A DNA stretch of 64,000 bases from Levilactobacillus spicheri DSM 15429 (GCF_001435095.1 NZ_AZFC01000036.1:62001-126000); one strand, 5' to 3'; shown: positions 9,230 to 18,810, counted from the stretch's first letter. Translations and numbers: made by a program. Notes: a model not told the origin generated them from the sequence alone.

Positions 9230-9268
9230 AGAAAACCGCGTTGACCCCTCGGTCGCACGCGGTTTTCT
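9230..9268. terminator. Terminator of pheST
   Basis: Perfect 11-bp stem AGAAAACCGCG / CGCGGTTTTCT with a 17-base loop just downstream of pheT. A/T-rich arms make it usable in both directions, and it separates pheST from mltG. Confidence 0.85.
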
Positions 9269-9275
9269 GGAAATA

Positions 9276-11684
9276 TTAACGAATTTCGGCACCTAACTCA
9301 TCTTGTAAGCGGTGGCTGACCTTGTCAAAGGCCTGGTTCACGGCATCGTCCACCAAGGTGGCGTGCTTGTCCTGGTAAGTCAACGTGTAAGCCAGGGACT
9401 TCTTGCCCTTAGGCACCTTCACGCCGGCATAAACGTCGAACAGCTTGACCGATTGCAGGTAGGCACCGCCGCGCTTTTCAATCAGGTTAACGACCTGTTC
9501 GTTGGTCACGTCGTCGGCGACCAACATCGCGATATCCCGCGTAATCGCTGGGTAACGTGAAATCACGTCGTACTGGTTCTCCTGCTTTGGCATGTCGATG
9601 ATGGCCTGCAGGTTCAACTCGAAGACGTAGGTCGCCCCGATCTTGAAGCGTTTAGCGATCGTCGGGTGAACCTGACCCAGGTACCCGATCCGGTGACCGT
9701 GGACCAGGATGTCCGCCGTCCGCCCCGGGTGCATCTCCGGCATGTCGGCATTTGGCACGTAGGTCACGTCACCATTTACAGCCATGTCTTGGAGATAGGC
9801 TTCCACCATTCCCTTGACCTGGTAGAAGTCGACCGGCTTAGCGGCCTGGTCCCAGGCTTCGGGCATCAGCGTGCCGGTCACGGCACCCGCGATGTGTTCC
9901 TCTTCGCTTGGCCGGTCGGTCCCGTCCTCCCGGTAGAAGACCCGTCCCTGTTCGTACAGGGCCACGTCCTTCACCTTCCGGGCGGTGTTGTAGGCGATGT
10001 CGTCTAGCAGACCGGTAACCATGTTCATCCGCAACACGGCGTGGTCCACGCTCATTGGCCAAGCCAACTTGGTGACCTCACTCGGCCGCATCAGGAACAT
10101 CTTGGCCTTATCTTCCGTGGTCAACGCGTACGAGATGGCCTGGTTCAGCCCCAGCCCCTCGAGGGAATGCCGGGTAGCCCGCATCAAGCGTTGAGCGGCC
10201 GTTAAACGACCCTGCGTCATGCGGCCCGTTGGCAACGTGGCCGGAATGTTATCGTAACCGTAGATTCGCGCGATTTCTTCCAGCAGGTCGGCCGGGATGT
10301 GAATATCGTTCCGCCGAATCGGCACAGTCACGGTCAACTGATCACCCGCAACGGCCACCGTGAAGCCCAGCGTTTCTAAGATGTGGGTGACCCGTTCCAT
10401 GGACAGGTCCATCCCCAAGACGGCGTTCACGTGCGTCAGCGTCAACGGAATCACGGCCGGTTCCGGCACACGGTTGCTGCCCACGGCCGTTCCGGTCTGC
10501 ACCGTTCCAGCCGCCAGCTCATCGAGCATCTGGGCCGCCGCATCCAGGGCATCCTGAACGCCGGCCTGGTTCACGCCCCGTTCGAAGCGTTGGGAAGCGT
10601 CGGTGTGCAGGTGGTGGCGTTGGGCCGCCTTGCGGATGTGGACGGATTCGAAGACGGCCGCTTCGATGGCGACCGTCGTGGTCTGATCACTGATGGCGGT
10701 CGATAGTCCGCCCATGACCCCGGCCAACGCGATAGGCGCTTGACTGTCGGCAATCACGATATCCGTGGGATCCAGTTCGTGGTCGTTTTCGTCCAGCGTG
10801 GTCAGCTTCTCCCCCGCCTGAGCGGTCCGGACGTAAACGTCTTGGCCGCTGAACTTATCGTAGTCGAAGGCGTGCAACGGTTGGCCATACTTCAGCATGA
10901 TGTAGTTGGTCACGTCCACCACGTTGTTGATGGGCCGCATCCCCGCGTTCCAGAGACGGACCTGCAGCCACATTGGGCTGGGCTTGATCTGGATGTTCCG
11001 GACTAAGCGCATCCGGTATTGGGGCGACAACTGGTCGTCTACGTGCAGGGTCAGCTGATCGGCGATGGCGTCGCCGGTCTCCTTGACGGCTGGTTGGTCC
11101 AGCGTGACGGGCTTGTCGTAAATGGCGGCCAGGTCACGCAGCGTCCCGTTCAAGCTGAGCATGTCGCCCCGGTTCGGCGTCACGTCCAGGTCGATCAGGC
11201 TGTCGTCCATGCCTAAGATGTGGAAGACGGGCTCGCCAGGGGTCGCATCGGCCGGCAGGACGTAGATGCCGTCGGCGTATTCCTTCGGGACCACGTCTTC
11301 GCTAAAGCCGATTTCTTGTAAGGAACAGATCATCCCGTCGGATTCGACGCCCCGCATCTTGGAGCGCTTGATCTTGACGTTGCCGCCGATCCGGGAACCG
11401 GGCAACGCCACGATGACGTTTTGGCCCGCCGCGATGTTCGGCGCCCCACAGACGATCTGTGACGGTTGGTCGTCCCCGACATCGACCTCACAGATGTGCA
11501 GGTGATCGGAGTCCGGGTGGGCTTCCATGGCGTTCACGTGCCCCACGACGACCTTCTTCAAACCATCGGCCGGCCGCGTCACGCTGTCGACTTCGACGGA
11601 GGTCCGTTCGATCTTTTCCGCCAAGTCAGCGGCAGAAACATCTAAATCCAGGTATTCTTTAATCCAGTTATATGAAATATTCAT
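9276..11684 (-). CDS. pheT: Phenylalanyl-tRNA synthetase beta subunit
   Basis: 802 aa, full length. Domains in order: N-terminal B1, EMAP/OB tRNA-binding domain (residues about 40-150, with HPDSDHLHIC and VCGAPNI), B3/B4 editing region, B5 with the DLLEEIARIYGYDNIP motif, catalytic-like core, and C-terminal ferredoxin-like anticodon-binding domain (YPAITRDIAMLV). It forms the alpha2-beta2 enzyme with PheS. The gene follows pheS by 9 bases and is controlled by the same T-box leader. Confidence 0.97.
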   Translation of the reverse strand: MNISYNWIKEYLDLDVSAADLAEKIERTSVEVDSVTRPADGLKKVVVGHVNAMEAHPDSDHLHICEVDVGDDQPSQIVCGAPNIAAGQNVIVALPGSRIGGNVKIKRSKMRGVESDGMICSLQEIGFSEDVVPKEYADGIYVLPADATPGEPVFHILGMDDSLIDLDVTPNRGDMLSLNGTLRDLAAIYDKPVTLDQPAVKETGDAIADQLTLHVDDQLSPQYRMRLVRNIQIKPSPMWLQVRLWNAGMRPINNVVDVTNYIMLKYGQPLHAFDYDKFSGQDVYVRTAQAGEKLTTLDENDHELDPTDIVIADSQAPIALAGVMGGLSTAISDQTTTVAIEAAVFESVHIRKAAQRHHLHTDASQRFERGVNQAGVQDALDAAAQMLDELAAGTVQTGTAVGSNRVPEPAVIPLTLTHVNAVLGMDLSMERVTHILETLGFTVAVAGDQLTVTVPIRRNDIHIPADLLEEIARIYGYDNIPATLPTGRMTQGRLTAAQRLMRATRHSLEGLGLNQAISYALTTEDKAKMFLMRPSEVTKLAWPMSVDHAVLRMNMVTGLLDDIAYNTARKVKDVALYEQGRVFYREDGTDRPSEEEHIAGAVTGTLMPEAWDQAAKPVDFYQVKGMVEAYLQDMAVNGDVTYVPNADMPEMHPGRTADILVHGHRIGYLGQVHPTIAKRFKIGATYVFELNLQAIIDMPKQENQYDVISRYPAITRDIAMLVADDVTNEQVVNLIEKRGGAYLQSVKLFDVYAGVKVPKGKKSLAYTLTYQDKHATLVDDAVNQAFDKVSHRLQDELGAEIR

Positions 11685-11693
11685 AGGTGGCGG

Positions 11694-12740
11694 TTATCCT
11701 TTCTTCGTGAATTGGGTGAGAAAACGCACGTCGTTTAAGTAGAAGTTCCGGATGTCGTCGACCCCGTACTTCAACATGGCGAACCGGTCGGGCCCGACCC
11801 CAAAGGCGAATCCGCCGTAAACATCGGGATCCACGCCGGCCATCTTCAGCACGTTCGGGTGAACCATGCCGGCCCCCAGCACTTCGATCCAGCCGGTATT
11901 CTTGCAGACGTTGCAACCCTTCCCGCCACAGTTGAAGCAGGTGATGTCAGCTTCAACGGAAGGTTCCGTGAATGGGAAGTAGCTGGGCCGCAACCGCACG
12001 TCGAACTTGTCGCCGAACAATTCGTGGGCCAAGACCTGCAGGGTCCCCTTGAGGTCTGCCATGGTCACGTGCTTGTCGATGACCAGACCTTCCACCTGAT
12101 GGAATTGGTGGGAGTGGGTCGGGTCATCGGTGTCGCGCCGGTAAACCACGCCGGGAGAGATCATCTTTAACGGGCCCTGGCTGAAGTCGTGCTTCTCCAG
12201 CGTCCGCGCTTGCATGGGGGACGTCTGGGTCCGCATCAGGATCTCCTTGGTGATGTAGAAGGTATCCTGCATGTCCCGGGCGGGGTGGTTCTTCGGCAGG
12301 TTCATCATCTCAAAGTTGTACTTGTCTTCTTCCACTTCGGGGCCGCTCAATACTTGGTAGCCCATGCCCAAGAACAGGTCTTCAATCTGGTCGATGATCT
12401 GTTGGATCACGTGGGGTTCCCCCTTGGCGACCGGGGTGCCGGGCAGCGTCACGTCCAGCGTTTCCTTGGCCAACCGCGCGTTCAAGACGGCGGCTTCCAA
12501 TTCCTCGCGCCGCTTGGCCAGCGCCGTGGTCAACGTATCGCGCACCTCATTGGCAAACGCCCCTACCTTGGGCCGTTCTTCGGCGTCCAGGTCCCGCATC
12601 CCCCGTAAAACCTCGGTGATGGGGCCCTTCTTACCCAGCAGACTGACCCGGATCTGGTTGACATCCTTTAAGTCCGAAGACTTCTGGATATCGGCCAGGC
12701 CGTGCTGCTGTAATTCCGTTAACTTATCCTTTAACGACAT
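11694..12740 (-). CDS. pheS: Phenylalanyl-tRNA synthetase alpha subunit
   Basis: 348 aa class II synthetase catalytic subunit. An N-terminal coiled coil (residues about 1-85) precedes the core with motif 2 ([22 protein letters not shown]) and motif 3 near [29 protein letters not shown] with [11 protein letters not shown] is the Cys-containing loop common in Gram-positive PheS. It charges tRNA-Phe with phenylalanine. First gene of pheST; GAGG upstream of the ATG and a T-box in the leader. Confidence 0.97.
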   Translation of the reverse strand: MSLKDKLTELQQHGLADIQKSSDLKDVNQIRVSLLGKKGPITEVLRGMRDLDAEERPKVGAFANEVRDTLTTALAKRREELEAAVLNARLAKETLDVTLPGTPVAKGEPHVIQQIIDQIEDLFLGMGYQVLSGPEVEEDKYNFEMMNLPKNHPARDMQDTFYITKEILMRTQTSPMQARTLEKHDFSQGPLKMISPGVVYRRDTDDPTHSHQFHQVEGLVIDKHVTMADLKGTLQVLAHELFGDKFDVRLRPSYFPFTEPSVEADITCFNCGGKGCNVCKNTGWIEVLGAGMVHPNVLKMAGVDPDVYGGFAFGVGPDRFAMLKYGVDDIRNFYLNDVRFLTQFTKKG

Positions 12741-12796
12741 ACGTCATCCTCCATTTCTTCTTATCCCGACACCGGTGCGCGTCGCCAGCGACCCAC

Positions 12797-13050
12797 AAAA
12801 AAAGCTCCGCCCCTCTAAAAAGAGGGACGAAGCATTCGCGGTACCACCCTGATTCAGCGTCGAGACGATTCTCGACGCCACACTCAGTTGTGATAACGGC
12901 CACTCACCGGTTCGTCATTCATCGCAGTGCGAATCCCGACGACAACTCAAGAACTGAATTCACCCGAGTAGAATTGAGGCTGACTTCCAGTCACGACCAG
13001 CCCTTCCTGTCAAATTCTTCCGGCTACTAGGTTTCTTTCATCGTTTTTGT
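12797..13050 (-). promoter_or_regulatory. T-box leader of pheST (tRNA-Phe sensing)
   Basis: The antiterminator T-box sequence CAGGGTGGTACCGCG is on the minus strand (12837-12851), followed by a strong terminator hairpin with a T run at 12797-12833. Upstream sequence can form the Stem I region; a GAA-TTC-A stretch (12956-12961) suits a Phe UUC specifier, although I assign that by pattern only. Uncharged tRNA-Phe should favour read-through into pheS. Confidence 0.92.
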
Positions 13051-13095
13051 CTGATTACGTAGTCTTAGCCTACCGAACTTTCGGGCAACTGTCAA

Positions 13096-13464
13096 CTACT
13101 TCTCTGCGGCCTCGACCGGACAAGACCACTTGTCCGACCAGGCGTGAATCGCGGTCATCACGTCGCGGAATTCCAACCCCTTTTGGGTCAGATCGTATTC
13201 GATCAGGGAACTGTCCGGATACGTCCGCCGCACGATAACCCCATTTTGTTCCAATTCCTTTAACCGTTCCACCAGGACCCGGTCACTGCACCGGGACACC
13301 TTGTGGGCTAAGTCGCGGAACCGTTGTGGACCGTCTTCCAATAACACGTCGATGATTAAGCCGTTCCACTTCTTCCCTAAGAAGGTGAAGGTTTGCTCCA
13401 AGCGCGGACACAGGGTAAAGTCGACCCCGGATTCTGCCGGCGCATCAGTAGACATCATTTGCAT
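13096..13464 (-). CDS. HxlR-family winged-helix transcriptional regulator
   Basis: 122 aa. The sequence LCPRLEQTFTFLGKKWNGLIIDVLL followed by GPQRFRDL and LVERLKELEQNGVIVRRTYP is the HxlR/DUF24 DNA-binding domain; Cys19 sits at the position used for redox sensing in some family members. It probably acts as a dimeric repressor or activator. No divergent oxidoreductase lies next to it, so the target is unknown. The upstream neighbour is an HD-domain gene in the same direction. Confidence 0.88.
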   Translation of the reverse strand: MQMMSTDAPAESGVDFTLCPRLEQTFTFLGKKWNGLIIDVLLEDGPQRFRDLAHKVSRCSDRVLVERLKELEQNGVIVRRTYPDSSLIEYDLTQKGLEFRDVMTAIHAWSDKWSCPVEAAEK

Positions 13465-13499
13465 ATTCTTCCCTCCCTTTGTCCGTGACCCTACCGCCG

Positions 13500-13997
13500 T
13501 TAAGCGTTGGGCGTTAACTTTGCTAAAATCGAATGCATCTGTTTGCGGGCGGGCCCCATGAACTCGTGGACCGCTTCGTAATCGTCCACGAGGGAAACGA
13601 TGACGCTCTCACGGTACCGCGGCGTCGCCAACGTCGCCCCCCACATATGCTTAAGAATAATATCCTTTTCCATCGGGGTCAGCGTCGTCAATTTCTCGGC
13701 GTTGCGCAAGGCCACCCGTGGATGGATGAAGGCGTGCGACCCTAGGTCAAACTTGGTCGTGCGCCAGTCATAATAAAACAAATCATGAAGCAACCCACCC
13801 CGCGCGGTGGCCCGAACGTTCAAATGGAGCTTCTTTGCAATCAGGTAACTGTTATACGAAACCGAGATGGAATGGTCCAACCGGTTAGAGTGATGATGCT
13901 GGGTATAATTCGCCAGACGTTGTACCGGCTCCTGCGCCAACAAATCAGAAACGATCGCAAGGTATTCGGGATCATCACGCCAAGTTAATTTGGTCAT
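13500..13997 (-). CDS. HD-domain phosphohydrolase
   Basis: 165 aa. The metal-binding HD signature is visible: a His in HHHSNRLDHS, the HD pair in GGLLHDLFYYDW, later SHAFIHPRVA and a distal Asp in SLVDDYEA. Such proteins are usually metal-dependent phosphohydrolases acting on nucleotides; the substrate cannot be read from sequence. I chose the ATG at 13997 because AAAAGGAAG lies 6-7 bases upstream; an ATG 18 bases earlier would overlap this site. Confidence 0.8.
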   Translation of the reverse strand: MTKLTWRDDPEYLAIVSDLLAQEPVQRLANYTQHHHSNRLDHSISVSYNSYLIAKKLHLNVRATARGGLLHDLFYYDWRTTKFDLGSHAFIHPRVALRNAEKLTTLTPMEKDIILKHMWGATLATPRYRESVIVSLVDDYEAVHEFMGPARKQMHSILAKLTPNA

Positions 13998-14088
13998 AGA
14001 ATGCTTCCTTTTCATTATAGAATTATGCTGTGACTTTGAGTACCAATAGTTACCCTGTATTTTACTTACTTTTGGTCAAAAAGCAATG

Positions 14089-14122
14089 AAAAAGCCCTAA
14101 ATTCCGACAGATTAAGGGTTTC
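14089..14122 (-). terminator. Terminator of the SpoU methyltransferase gene
   Basis: Minus-strand AAACCCTTAAT / ATTTAGGGCTT hairpin followed by TTTTT, directly after the gene. Confidence 0.8.
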
Positions 14123-14132
14123 TTAATCAGCT

Positions 14133-14903
14133 TTAGCCGAATAACCGAAACATGACGATTCCGGCGGCCACGGCCACGTTCAGCGACTCCGCTTGGCCCT
14201 TGATGGGGATGTAGAGGTTCCGGGTGGTCAGCTGTTGCAGGTCCGGCGCCATGCCGTTCCCCTCGTTGCCCATCACGATGGCCCCCGTCGTCACGGGATC
14301 CACGTTGCGGTAGTCCTGTGCCTGTGGGTCCAGGTTCGTCCCGTAGACCGGCAAGTGCCGGGCTGTAAAGGCCTGAATCCACTGGTGCAGGTCGGCTTCC
14401 ACGACCTCCACGTGAAATTGACTGCCCTGCATGGCGCGCAGCACCTTGGGCAAATACCGGCTCGCACTGCCGAGCCCCAGGACCACGCCCCGTAACCCGG
14501 CCGCATCGGCCGTGCGGACCATGGTCCCGATGTTGCCGGGGTCCTGGACCTGGTCCAGGAACAGCCAGCCGCCCTGGACCGTTTGCGGGTCCAACACGTC
14601 GTCCGCGGCGATCGGCATCGTGGCGAAGATCCCCTGGGGGGTGTTCGCATCGCCGATGGTCTTGGCGATGCTCTCGGTCAGCTCAAAGGTCGGTGCGGTC
14701 GCCGGCAGGTCCGCCGCGTGCGCCGCCAATTGCTCGGCCGTTCCCATGATGGCCGTGACCGGCTGGTGGGCCAGCAAGGCCTCGTGGACCAGGTGCCACC
14801 CCTCTAATAGGTACGACTGGGTCGCCTGACGCCCCTTCTTGGTGGTTAAGGCCCGCCACTGCTTCACCCGTTTATTCTGACTCGACGTAATCTTTTCTCG
14901 CAC
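14133..14903 (-). CDS. TrmH/SpoU-family RNA 2'-O-ribose methyltransferase
   Basis: 256 aa. An N-terminal L7Ae/SpoU substrate-binding region (residues about 1-95, starting ITSSQNKRVKQWRAL) precedes the SPOUT knot domain. Its three motifs are clear: DQVQDPGNIGTMVRTADA, VMGNEGNGM and SLNVAVAAGI. The family methylates ribose in rRNA or tRNA with S-adenosylmethionine; this YsgA-like branch is usually assigned to rRNA without a confirmed site. In many Firmicutes the gene precedes pheST, and here it lies in the same neighbourhood. GTG start with GAGGAGC upstream; divergent from the acylphosphatase gene. Confidence 0.9.
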   Translation of the reverse strand: MREKITSSQNKRVKQWRALTTKKGRQATQSYLLEGWHLVHEALLAHQPVTAIMGTAEQLAAHAADLPATAPTFELTESIAKTIGDANTPQGIFATMPIAADDVLDPQTVQGGWLFLDQVQDPGNIGTMVRTADAAGLRGVVLGLGSASRYLPKVLRAMQGSQFHVEVVEADLHQWIQAFTARHLPVYGTNLDPQAQDYRNVDPVTTGAIVMGNEGNGMAPDLQQLTTRNLYIPIKGQAESLNVAVAAGIVMFRLFG

Positions 14904-15082
14904 GATGACCGCTCCTCATGATTGAATTTGTCCGCATTCCGCGGGATTGCGACCGCGCTTGATTCGCAGTCGGCCGCTCCCGCACAGAACGTGTAGGTTT
15001 ATCCCTAATTCTACCATATCCTTGCCCCCCCAGGGCGCTTTCGCGGTATGATGGAAGAAAACTTGAAAGGAGACTGAGGCTT

Positions 15083-15352
15083 TTGCAAACCCGTCGTTAC
15101 CTGATCTCCGGTCGGGTCCAGGGTGTCGGCTTTCGCTGGGCCACGACCCAGCTCGCCCGGGAGCTGCACGTGACCGGGACCGTCCAGAACCTGGCGAGCG
15201 GCCAGGTCGCCGTCGTGGCCAGCGCGACCGCCACTGTTCTGGAACGGTTCCAACACCGGCTCCACCACGTCAACCCCTGGGCGCACGTCGAACGCATCGA
15301 CGTCGACGACCTGCTGACCCACCACTTTGCTGACTTTCGGATAATTAATTGA
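15083..15352 (+). CDS. acyP: Acylphosphatase
   Basis: 89 aa, typical length. It hydrolyses acyl phosphates in the cytosol. The motif GRVQGVGFRWAT supplies the phosphate loop and catalytic Arg, and the conserved Asn lies in GTVQNLASGQVAVVA. The start is TTG, preceded by AAAGGAG about 10 bases upstream. Divergent from the SpoU methyltransferase and followed by yidC, an arrangement common in lactobacilli. Confidence 0.93.
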   Translation: MQTRRYLISGRVQGVGFRWATTQLARELHVTGTVQNLASGQVAVVASATATVLERFQHRLHHVNPWAHVERIDVDDLLTHHFADFRIIN

Positions 15353-15458
15353 TAAATCGCCCTAAATCAAGTAATATATTGAATGTTCACGGCGATTTCG
15401 CCGCATGGGAACGGTCACGTTTCTATTGTTATTTTTATAAAGGGGTTCATGAATTTAT

Positions 15459-16373
15459 ATGAAAATTTCTAAAAGATTTTCGGTCACCGCATCGCTCGCC
15501 AGCCTTGCGCTGCTGCTGAGCGGTTGTGTGCAGACCAAGAACGGGAAACCGTACGGCTTCGTCTACGATTATCTCGCCGTTCCCGGTCAACACGTGATGG
15601 ACTGGCTCGCCAACATTTTCGGCGGCAGCTACGGCTGGGCCATCATCATCTTAACGGTGATCGTCCGGATGGTCCTGCTACCCGTCATGGTCAAGCAGAT
15701 GCGCGGCGCCACGGTCCAACAGGAAAAGATGTCCATGGTCCGGCCACAGATGCAGGAGATTCAAAAGCGGCAAAAGGCGGCCAAGACCAAGGAAGAACAG
15801 GCGGCTATCAGTCAGGAAATGATGACCCTGTACCGGAACAACGGCATCAGCATGACCGGTGGGATCGGTTGCTTACCGCTGCTGATTCAAATGCCAATCT
15901 TCGCGGCGTTGTACGCGGCTATTCGCTACTCACCCGAATTGTCTAAGGCCGTCTTCATGAACATCCCCCTGGGGAAGTCCAGCTGGATCCTGGCAATTCT
16001 GGCCTTTCTTTCCTACCTGTTGCAGGGTTACCTCTCCATGTTGGGGATGCCGGATGACCAAAAGAAGCAGATGCGCTACACGCTGCTGATGTCACCCGTG
16101 ATGATCCTGTTCTTCACCATGAGTTCCCCGGCCGGACTGGGGTTGTACTTCTTCGTCGGTGGGTTGTTCGCCTGCCTGCAAACGTTGATCATCAACTTCT
16201 ACCGTCCCCGGATTCGGCGTGAGATCAAAGAAGAAATGGAAAAAATGCCCAAGCCCGCTCCCGTGACGCCCGCTAAGCCGGTCGCCCCGAAGCAGGTCAA
16301 GGCGCAAGTCACGAAGACCCACAAACAAAACCGCAACCGAAACGCTGGTAAGCAACAACACCACCGTCGGTAA
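15459..16373 (+). CDS. yidC: Membrane protein insertase YidC/Oxa1 (lipoprotein)
   Basis: 304 aa. A lipoprotein signal peptide ends in LLLSGC (Cys about residue 23), so the protein is probably lipid-anchored like SpoIIIJ. The 60KD_IMP/Oxa1 domain follows with five membrane helices, including GWAIIILTVIVRMVLLPV with the conserved groove Arg and GCLPLLIQMPIF. The C-terminal tail is strongly basic (KTHKQNRNRN), suited to ribosome contact. It inserts small membrane proteins with or without Sec. A paralogue is usual elsewhere in such genomes. Two terminators follow. Confidence 0.96.
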   Translation: MKISKRFSVTASLASLALLLSGCVQTKNGKPYGFVYDYLAVPGQHVMDWLANIFGGSYGWAIIILTVIVRMVLLPVMVKQMRGATVQQEKMSMVRPQMQEIQKRQKAAKTKEEQAAISQEMMTLYRNNGISMTGGIGCLPLLIQMPIFAALYAAIRYSPELSKAVFMNIPLGKSSWILAILAFLSYLLQGYLSMLGMPDDQKKQMRYTLLMSPVMILFFTMSSPAGLGLYFFVGGLFACLQTLIINFYRPRIRREIKEEMEKMPKPAPVTPAKPVAPKQVKAQVTKTHKQNRNRNAGKQQHHRR

Positions 16374-16383
16374 TGATTCGTTA

Positions 16384-16417
16384 GACGAGCACCCCGCGGG
16401 GCGCTCGTCTTTTTTTG
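16384..16417 (+). terminator. yidC terminator
   Basis: Stem GACGAGC-CC / GG-GCTCGTC followed by seven T on the plus strand, 11 bases after the yidC stop. Confidence 0.88.
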
Positions 16418-16459
16418 AAGACCCGGTGTGAGCCATGCCGGCATTCAGCAAAACCAACT

Positions 16460-16506
16460 AAAAACAGGAAGGAAGTTCTCATTGTAAGAACCGCCTCCCT
16501 GTTTTT
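16460..16506. terminator. Bidirectional terminator between yidC and the small secreted protein
   Basis: AAAAACAGGAAGGAAGTTCT pairs with AGAACCGCCTCCCTGTTTTT with two interior mismatches. A and T runs on both outer sides allow use by both converging genes. Related to the hairpins at 6055 and 51584. Confidence 0.8.
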
Positions 16507-16554
16507 GATTGCCTTGTGCGGGCGATCCCGTCCGCGCAAGGCGCTTCCCTTCTA

Positions 16555-16983
16555 CTAGCGAAGGTGCAAGCGTTTGGCGACGCTCTGCAGGCTCCCATGG
16601 TAGTAGCGGGGAGTGTACCCCGTACGCTTCAGGCGCCCGTGCCGTTTCACGAAGGTCTCGGTCACCCAGCGCGCCTTGGGGGCATTGGGCTGGATGGCCC
16701 GTTCGTATGCGCGAATCTGGTACTTACCATGACCCAACGACCGGTAACGCAGCTTGTGGTACCCCATCCGGGGATTGCCCCGGCCCTGACTGACCATCTT
16801 GTGCGCCGAGATATGAAAAGTGTCCCAACCGGGATCCACCTTCTGCGCGGCATACCAGCTCCACGACCCCCGTAAGGCCTTGGGCGTCCCGGCATGCCAA
16901 GCCGCGGCCTCCGCCGTCAGCGACGTGCTGCCGATGCTCACGACCATTAACGCCGTTAAAATCCCCGTTATGTATTTTCGCAT
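16555..16983 (-). CDS. Small secreted basic protein of unknown function
   Basis: 142 aa. The N-terminus MRKYITGILTALMVVSIG is a signal peptide with a likely cleavage after AEA (about residue 26); the mature part is rich in Trp, Tyr, Arg and His (WHAGTPKALRGSWSWY, RYYHGSLQSVAKRLHLR). There is no LPXTG or lipobox. Such short exported proteins are common in lactobacilli, but I do not recognise a characterised family. Start chosen at the ATG with GGAAGGAG 7-8 bases upstream; a longer frame upstream lacks a site and would bury the signal peptide. Confidence 0.75.
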   Translation of the reverse strand: MRKYITGILTALMVVSIGSTSLTAEAAAWHAGTPKALRGSWSWYAAQKVDPGWDTFHISAHKMVSQGRGNPRMGYHKLRYRSLGHGKYQIRAYERAIQPNAPKARWVTETFVKRHGRLKRTGYTPRYYHGSLQSVAKRLHLR

Positions 16984-17084
16984 GTGACCGTCTCCTTCCA
17001 GATAATTGCCTACTATCATGGTTATTAGTGTACACTGTCGCGGGGACCGCCGCTTGCCGGACCACTCGCCCAACCGAAAAAAGA

Positions 17085-17166
17085 CAAAAATAAGTCACTA
17101 AAAACGCCCCGGCCTCCCCGCCTCAGAAGTGAGACGGCGCCGCGACGCTTTTTTGACTTATTTTGG
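17085..17166 (-). terminator. Nested terminator behind the histidine kinase gene
   Basis: An outer perfect inverted repeat AAAATAAGTCA (17087-17097) / TGACTTATTTT (17154-17164) brackets a GC-rich inner hairpin ending in a T run toward 17098. The outer right arm overlaps the kinase stop codon. Confidence 0.65.
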
Positions 17167-18810
17167 TGAATCCTCTGGTTGATCCTTCGGGGTCGGATCT
17201 TCCCCCGAATCATCTTCCATCAGGTTCGAGTGGATGATGCCCGGAACATCGTTATTGGCCGCTTGGACCAGCTCCTTCTTTTCGGTCAACCGCTTGGCGG
17301 TCTGGTCGGAAAGAATCGGCAACGAGATGCGGAAGACGGAGCCGTGGCCCACCGCGCTTTCGATGGTGATGGACCCGTGATAGCCCTCAATCAACCGTTT
17401 GGCAATGGCTAACCCGAGGCCGTTACCGCCCTTGGTACGTGAACGGGCCTTATCGACCCGGTAGAACCGGTTGAAGACCCGGTCGCGGTTGGTTTGGGAA
17501 ATCCCTTCCCCGAAGTCTTGGACCGCGATCTCCACGTTCCGTGAATCCCGTTCGTAGGTCAGGTGGACCTCCTTACGGGTGGTCGAGTACTTCACGGCGT
17601 TATCCAGGAGGATGATCAGGATCTGTTCCAGATGGTTCCGGTAGATCTGCGCCTGAATCGACTGATGCACGTCGTCATCCAGGATAAAGACGAAGTCCGG
17701 ATGAATCATCTTGAAGTTGTCGTAGACCTGAGTGACCACCTCGGTGACGTCGGTGACCTCGTTGGTGAAGGTCACCTCGATCTGTTCGGCCCGTTGCAGG
17801 TCCAACATCTCTTGCACCAGACTCTTCATCCGCTTGGTCTCCTGCAATGAAACCTGAATCGACTCGTTCAAGACCTCGGGATCGTCCTTGCCCCAGCGAT
17901 CCAGCATCTCCATGTGACCCTGGATAATCGCCACCGGCGTCCGCAGCTCGTGGGAAACGTCCTCGACGAACTGCTGTTGCTGGTCGATGTAGCGCTGCGT
18001 GGTATCGATCATATCGTTGAGTAGCTTGGTCAGATCGCCCAACTCGTCGTTACGCTTCGAGACCGGGACCCGCTGATCGGTCTGCGGGTCGTCCCTGACC
18101 GCGTGGATGGTGTCCCGGATGGCGTCCATTGGGCGAAGCAGGAACGAGGCCAGAATGTAGCTCAGGACGGCCGCGGCAAGTGCCGCCATCAGTCCCAAGA
18201 CAATAACGACCTGTAGTAAGCGTTCCTGTGTCTCGTGGTAATCCTGCAGGTTATCCACGACCTGCACGTACCCGATGATCTGGTTGCCCTGCTTAGCACG
18301 AATCGGCGACCGGCCGATCAAGCCGGTCCCCCGCTTGGTCTGCTGGGTCACGATGCGCTGTTGGTAGACGCGGTGAAACGGCGTCACCGGCGTTTCCCGG
18401 CTATTAAAGAGGAGGTTGCCCGCCTTATCGTAGATGGTAACGGTTTGGCTGTCCCGCGCCAGACTGGTCACCACCGCGTTACTGTACGGTGCGGTGTGGG
18501 TCTTCGTCTGCTTGTTCGCAATCGGTACGGATTGGGGCCGCAACAGGCTCGCCACGGTCTGTCCGGTCAGTTCCCGCTTCTGGCTGTTTAATTTTTCGAC
18601 GACAACGTTTAACGTATCGCCCACATGGGTCCGCTCCTGTTGGAGGAGGACCGTCATGAAGCTATTAAAAATCAGGAGTGTGATCACCGTAAAGATGACC
18701 AGCACGGCTCCGGCCGTGGACAACGTCCATTTCCACTTTAAAGAAAAGCGAAAGGGACGTTTCCCGGTCGCTTCCGGCGTTTCCGTCAGGCTGGATTGGG
18801 AAGTTCTCAC
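17158..18810 (-). CDS. Sensor histidine kinase (ArlS/CovS-like)
   Basis: 550 aa. Two membrane helices (about 28-50 and 202-226) flank an extracytoplasmic sensor domain of about 150 residues; a HAMP linker, HisKA domain with the H-box DVSHELRTP and HATPase_c with LLDNAVKYS, DFGEGI and GNGLGLAI follow. The C-terminus has an acidic, proline-rich tail of about 50 residues (EDDSGEDPTPKDQPEDSPK) beyond the ATPase domain. It autophosphorylates and passes phosphate to the regulator encoded upstream; the genes overlap by 4 bases (ATGA). Confidence 0.93.
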   Translation of the reverse strand: MRTSQSSLTETPEATGKRPFRFSLKWKWTLSTAGAVLVIFTVITLLIFNSFMTVLLQQERTHVGDTLNVVVEKLNSQKRELTGQTVASLLRPQSVPIANKQTKTHTAPYSNAVVTSLARDSQTVTIYDKAGNLLFNSRETPVTPFHRVYQQRIVTQQTKRGTGLIGRSPIRAKQGNQIIGYVQVVDNLQDYHETQERLLQVVIVLGLMAALAAAVLSYILASFLLRPMDAIRDTIHAVRDDPQTDQRVPVSKRNDELGDLTKLLNDMIDTTQRYIDQQQQFVEDVSHELRTPVAIIQGHMEMLDRWGKDDPEVLNESIQVSLQETKRMKSLVQEMLDLQRAEQIEVTFTNEVTDVTEVVTQVYDNFKMIHPDFVFILDDDVHQSIQAQIYRNHLEQILIILLDNAVKYSTTRKEVHLTYERDSRNVEIAVQDFGEGISQTNRDRVFNRFYRVDKARSRTKGGNGLGLAIAKRLIEGYHGSITIESAVGHGSVFRISLPILSDQTAKRLTEKKELVQAANNDVPGIIHSNLMEDDSGEDPTPKDQPEDSPK

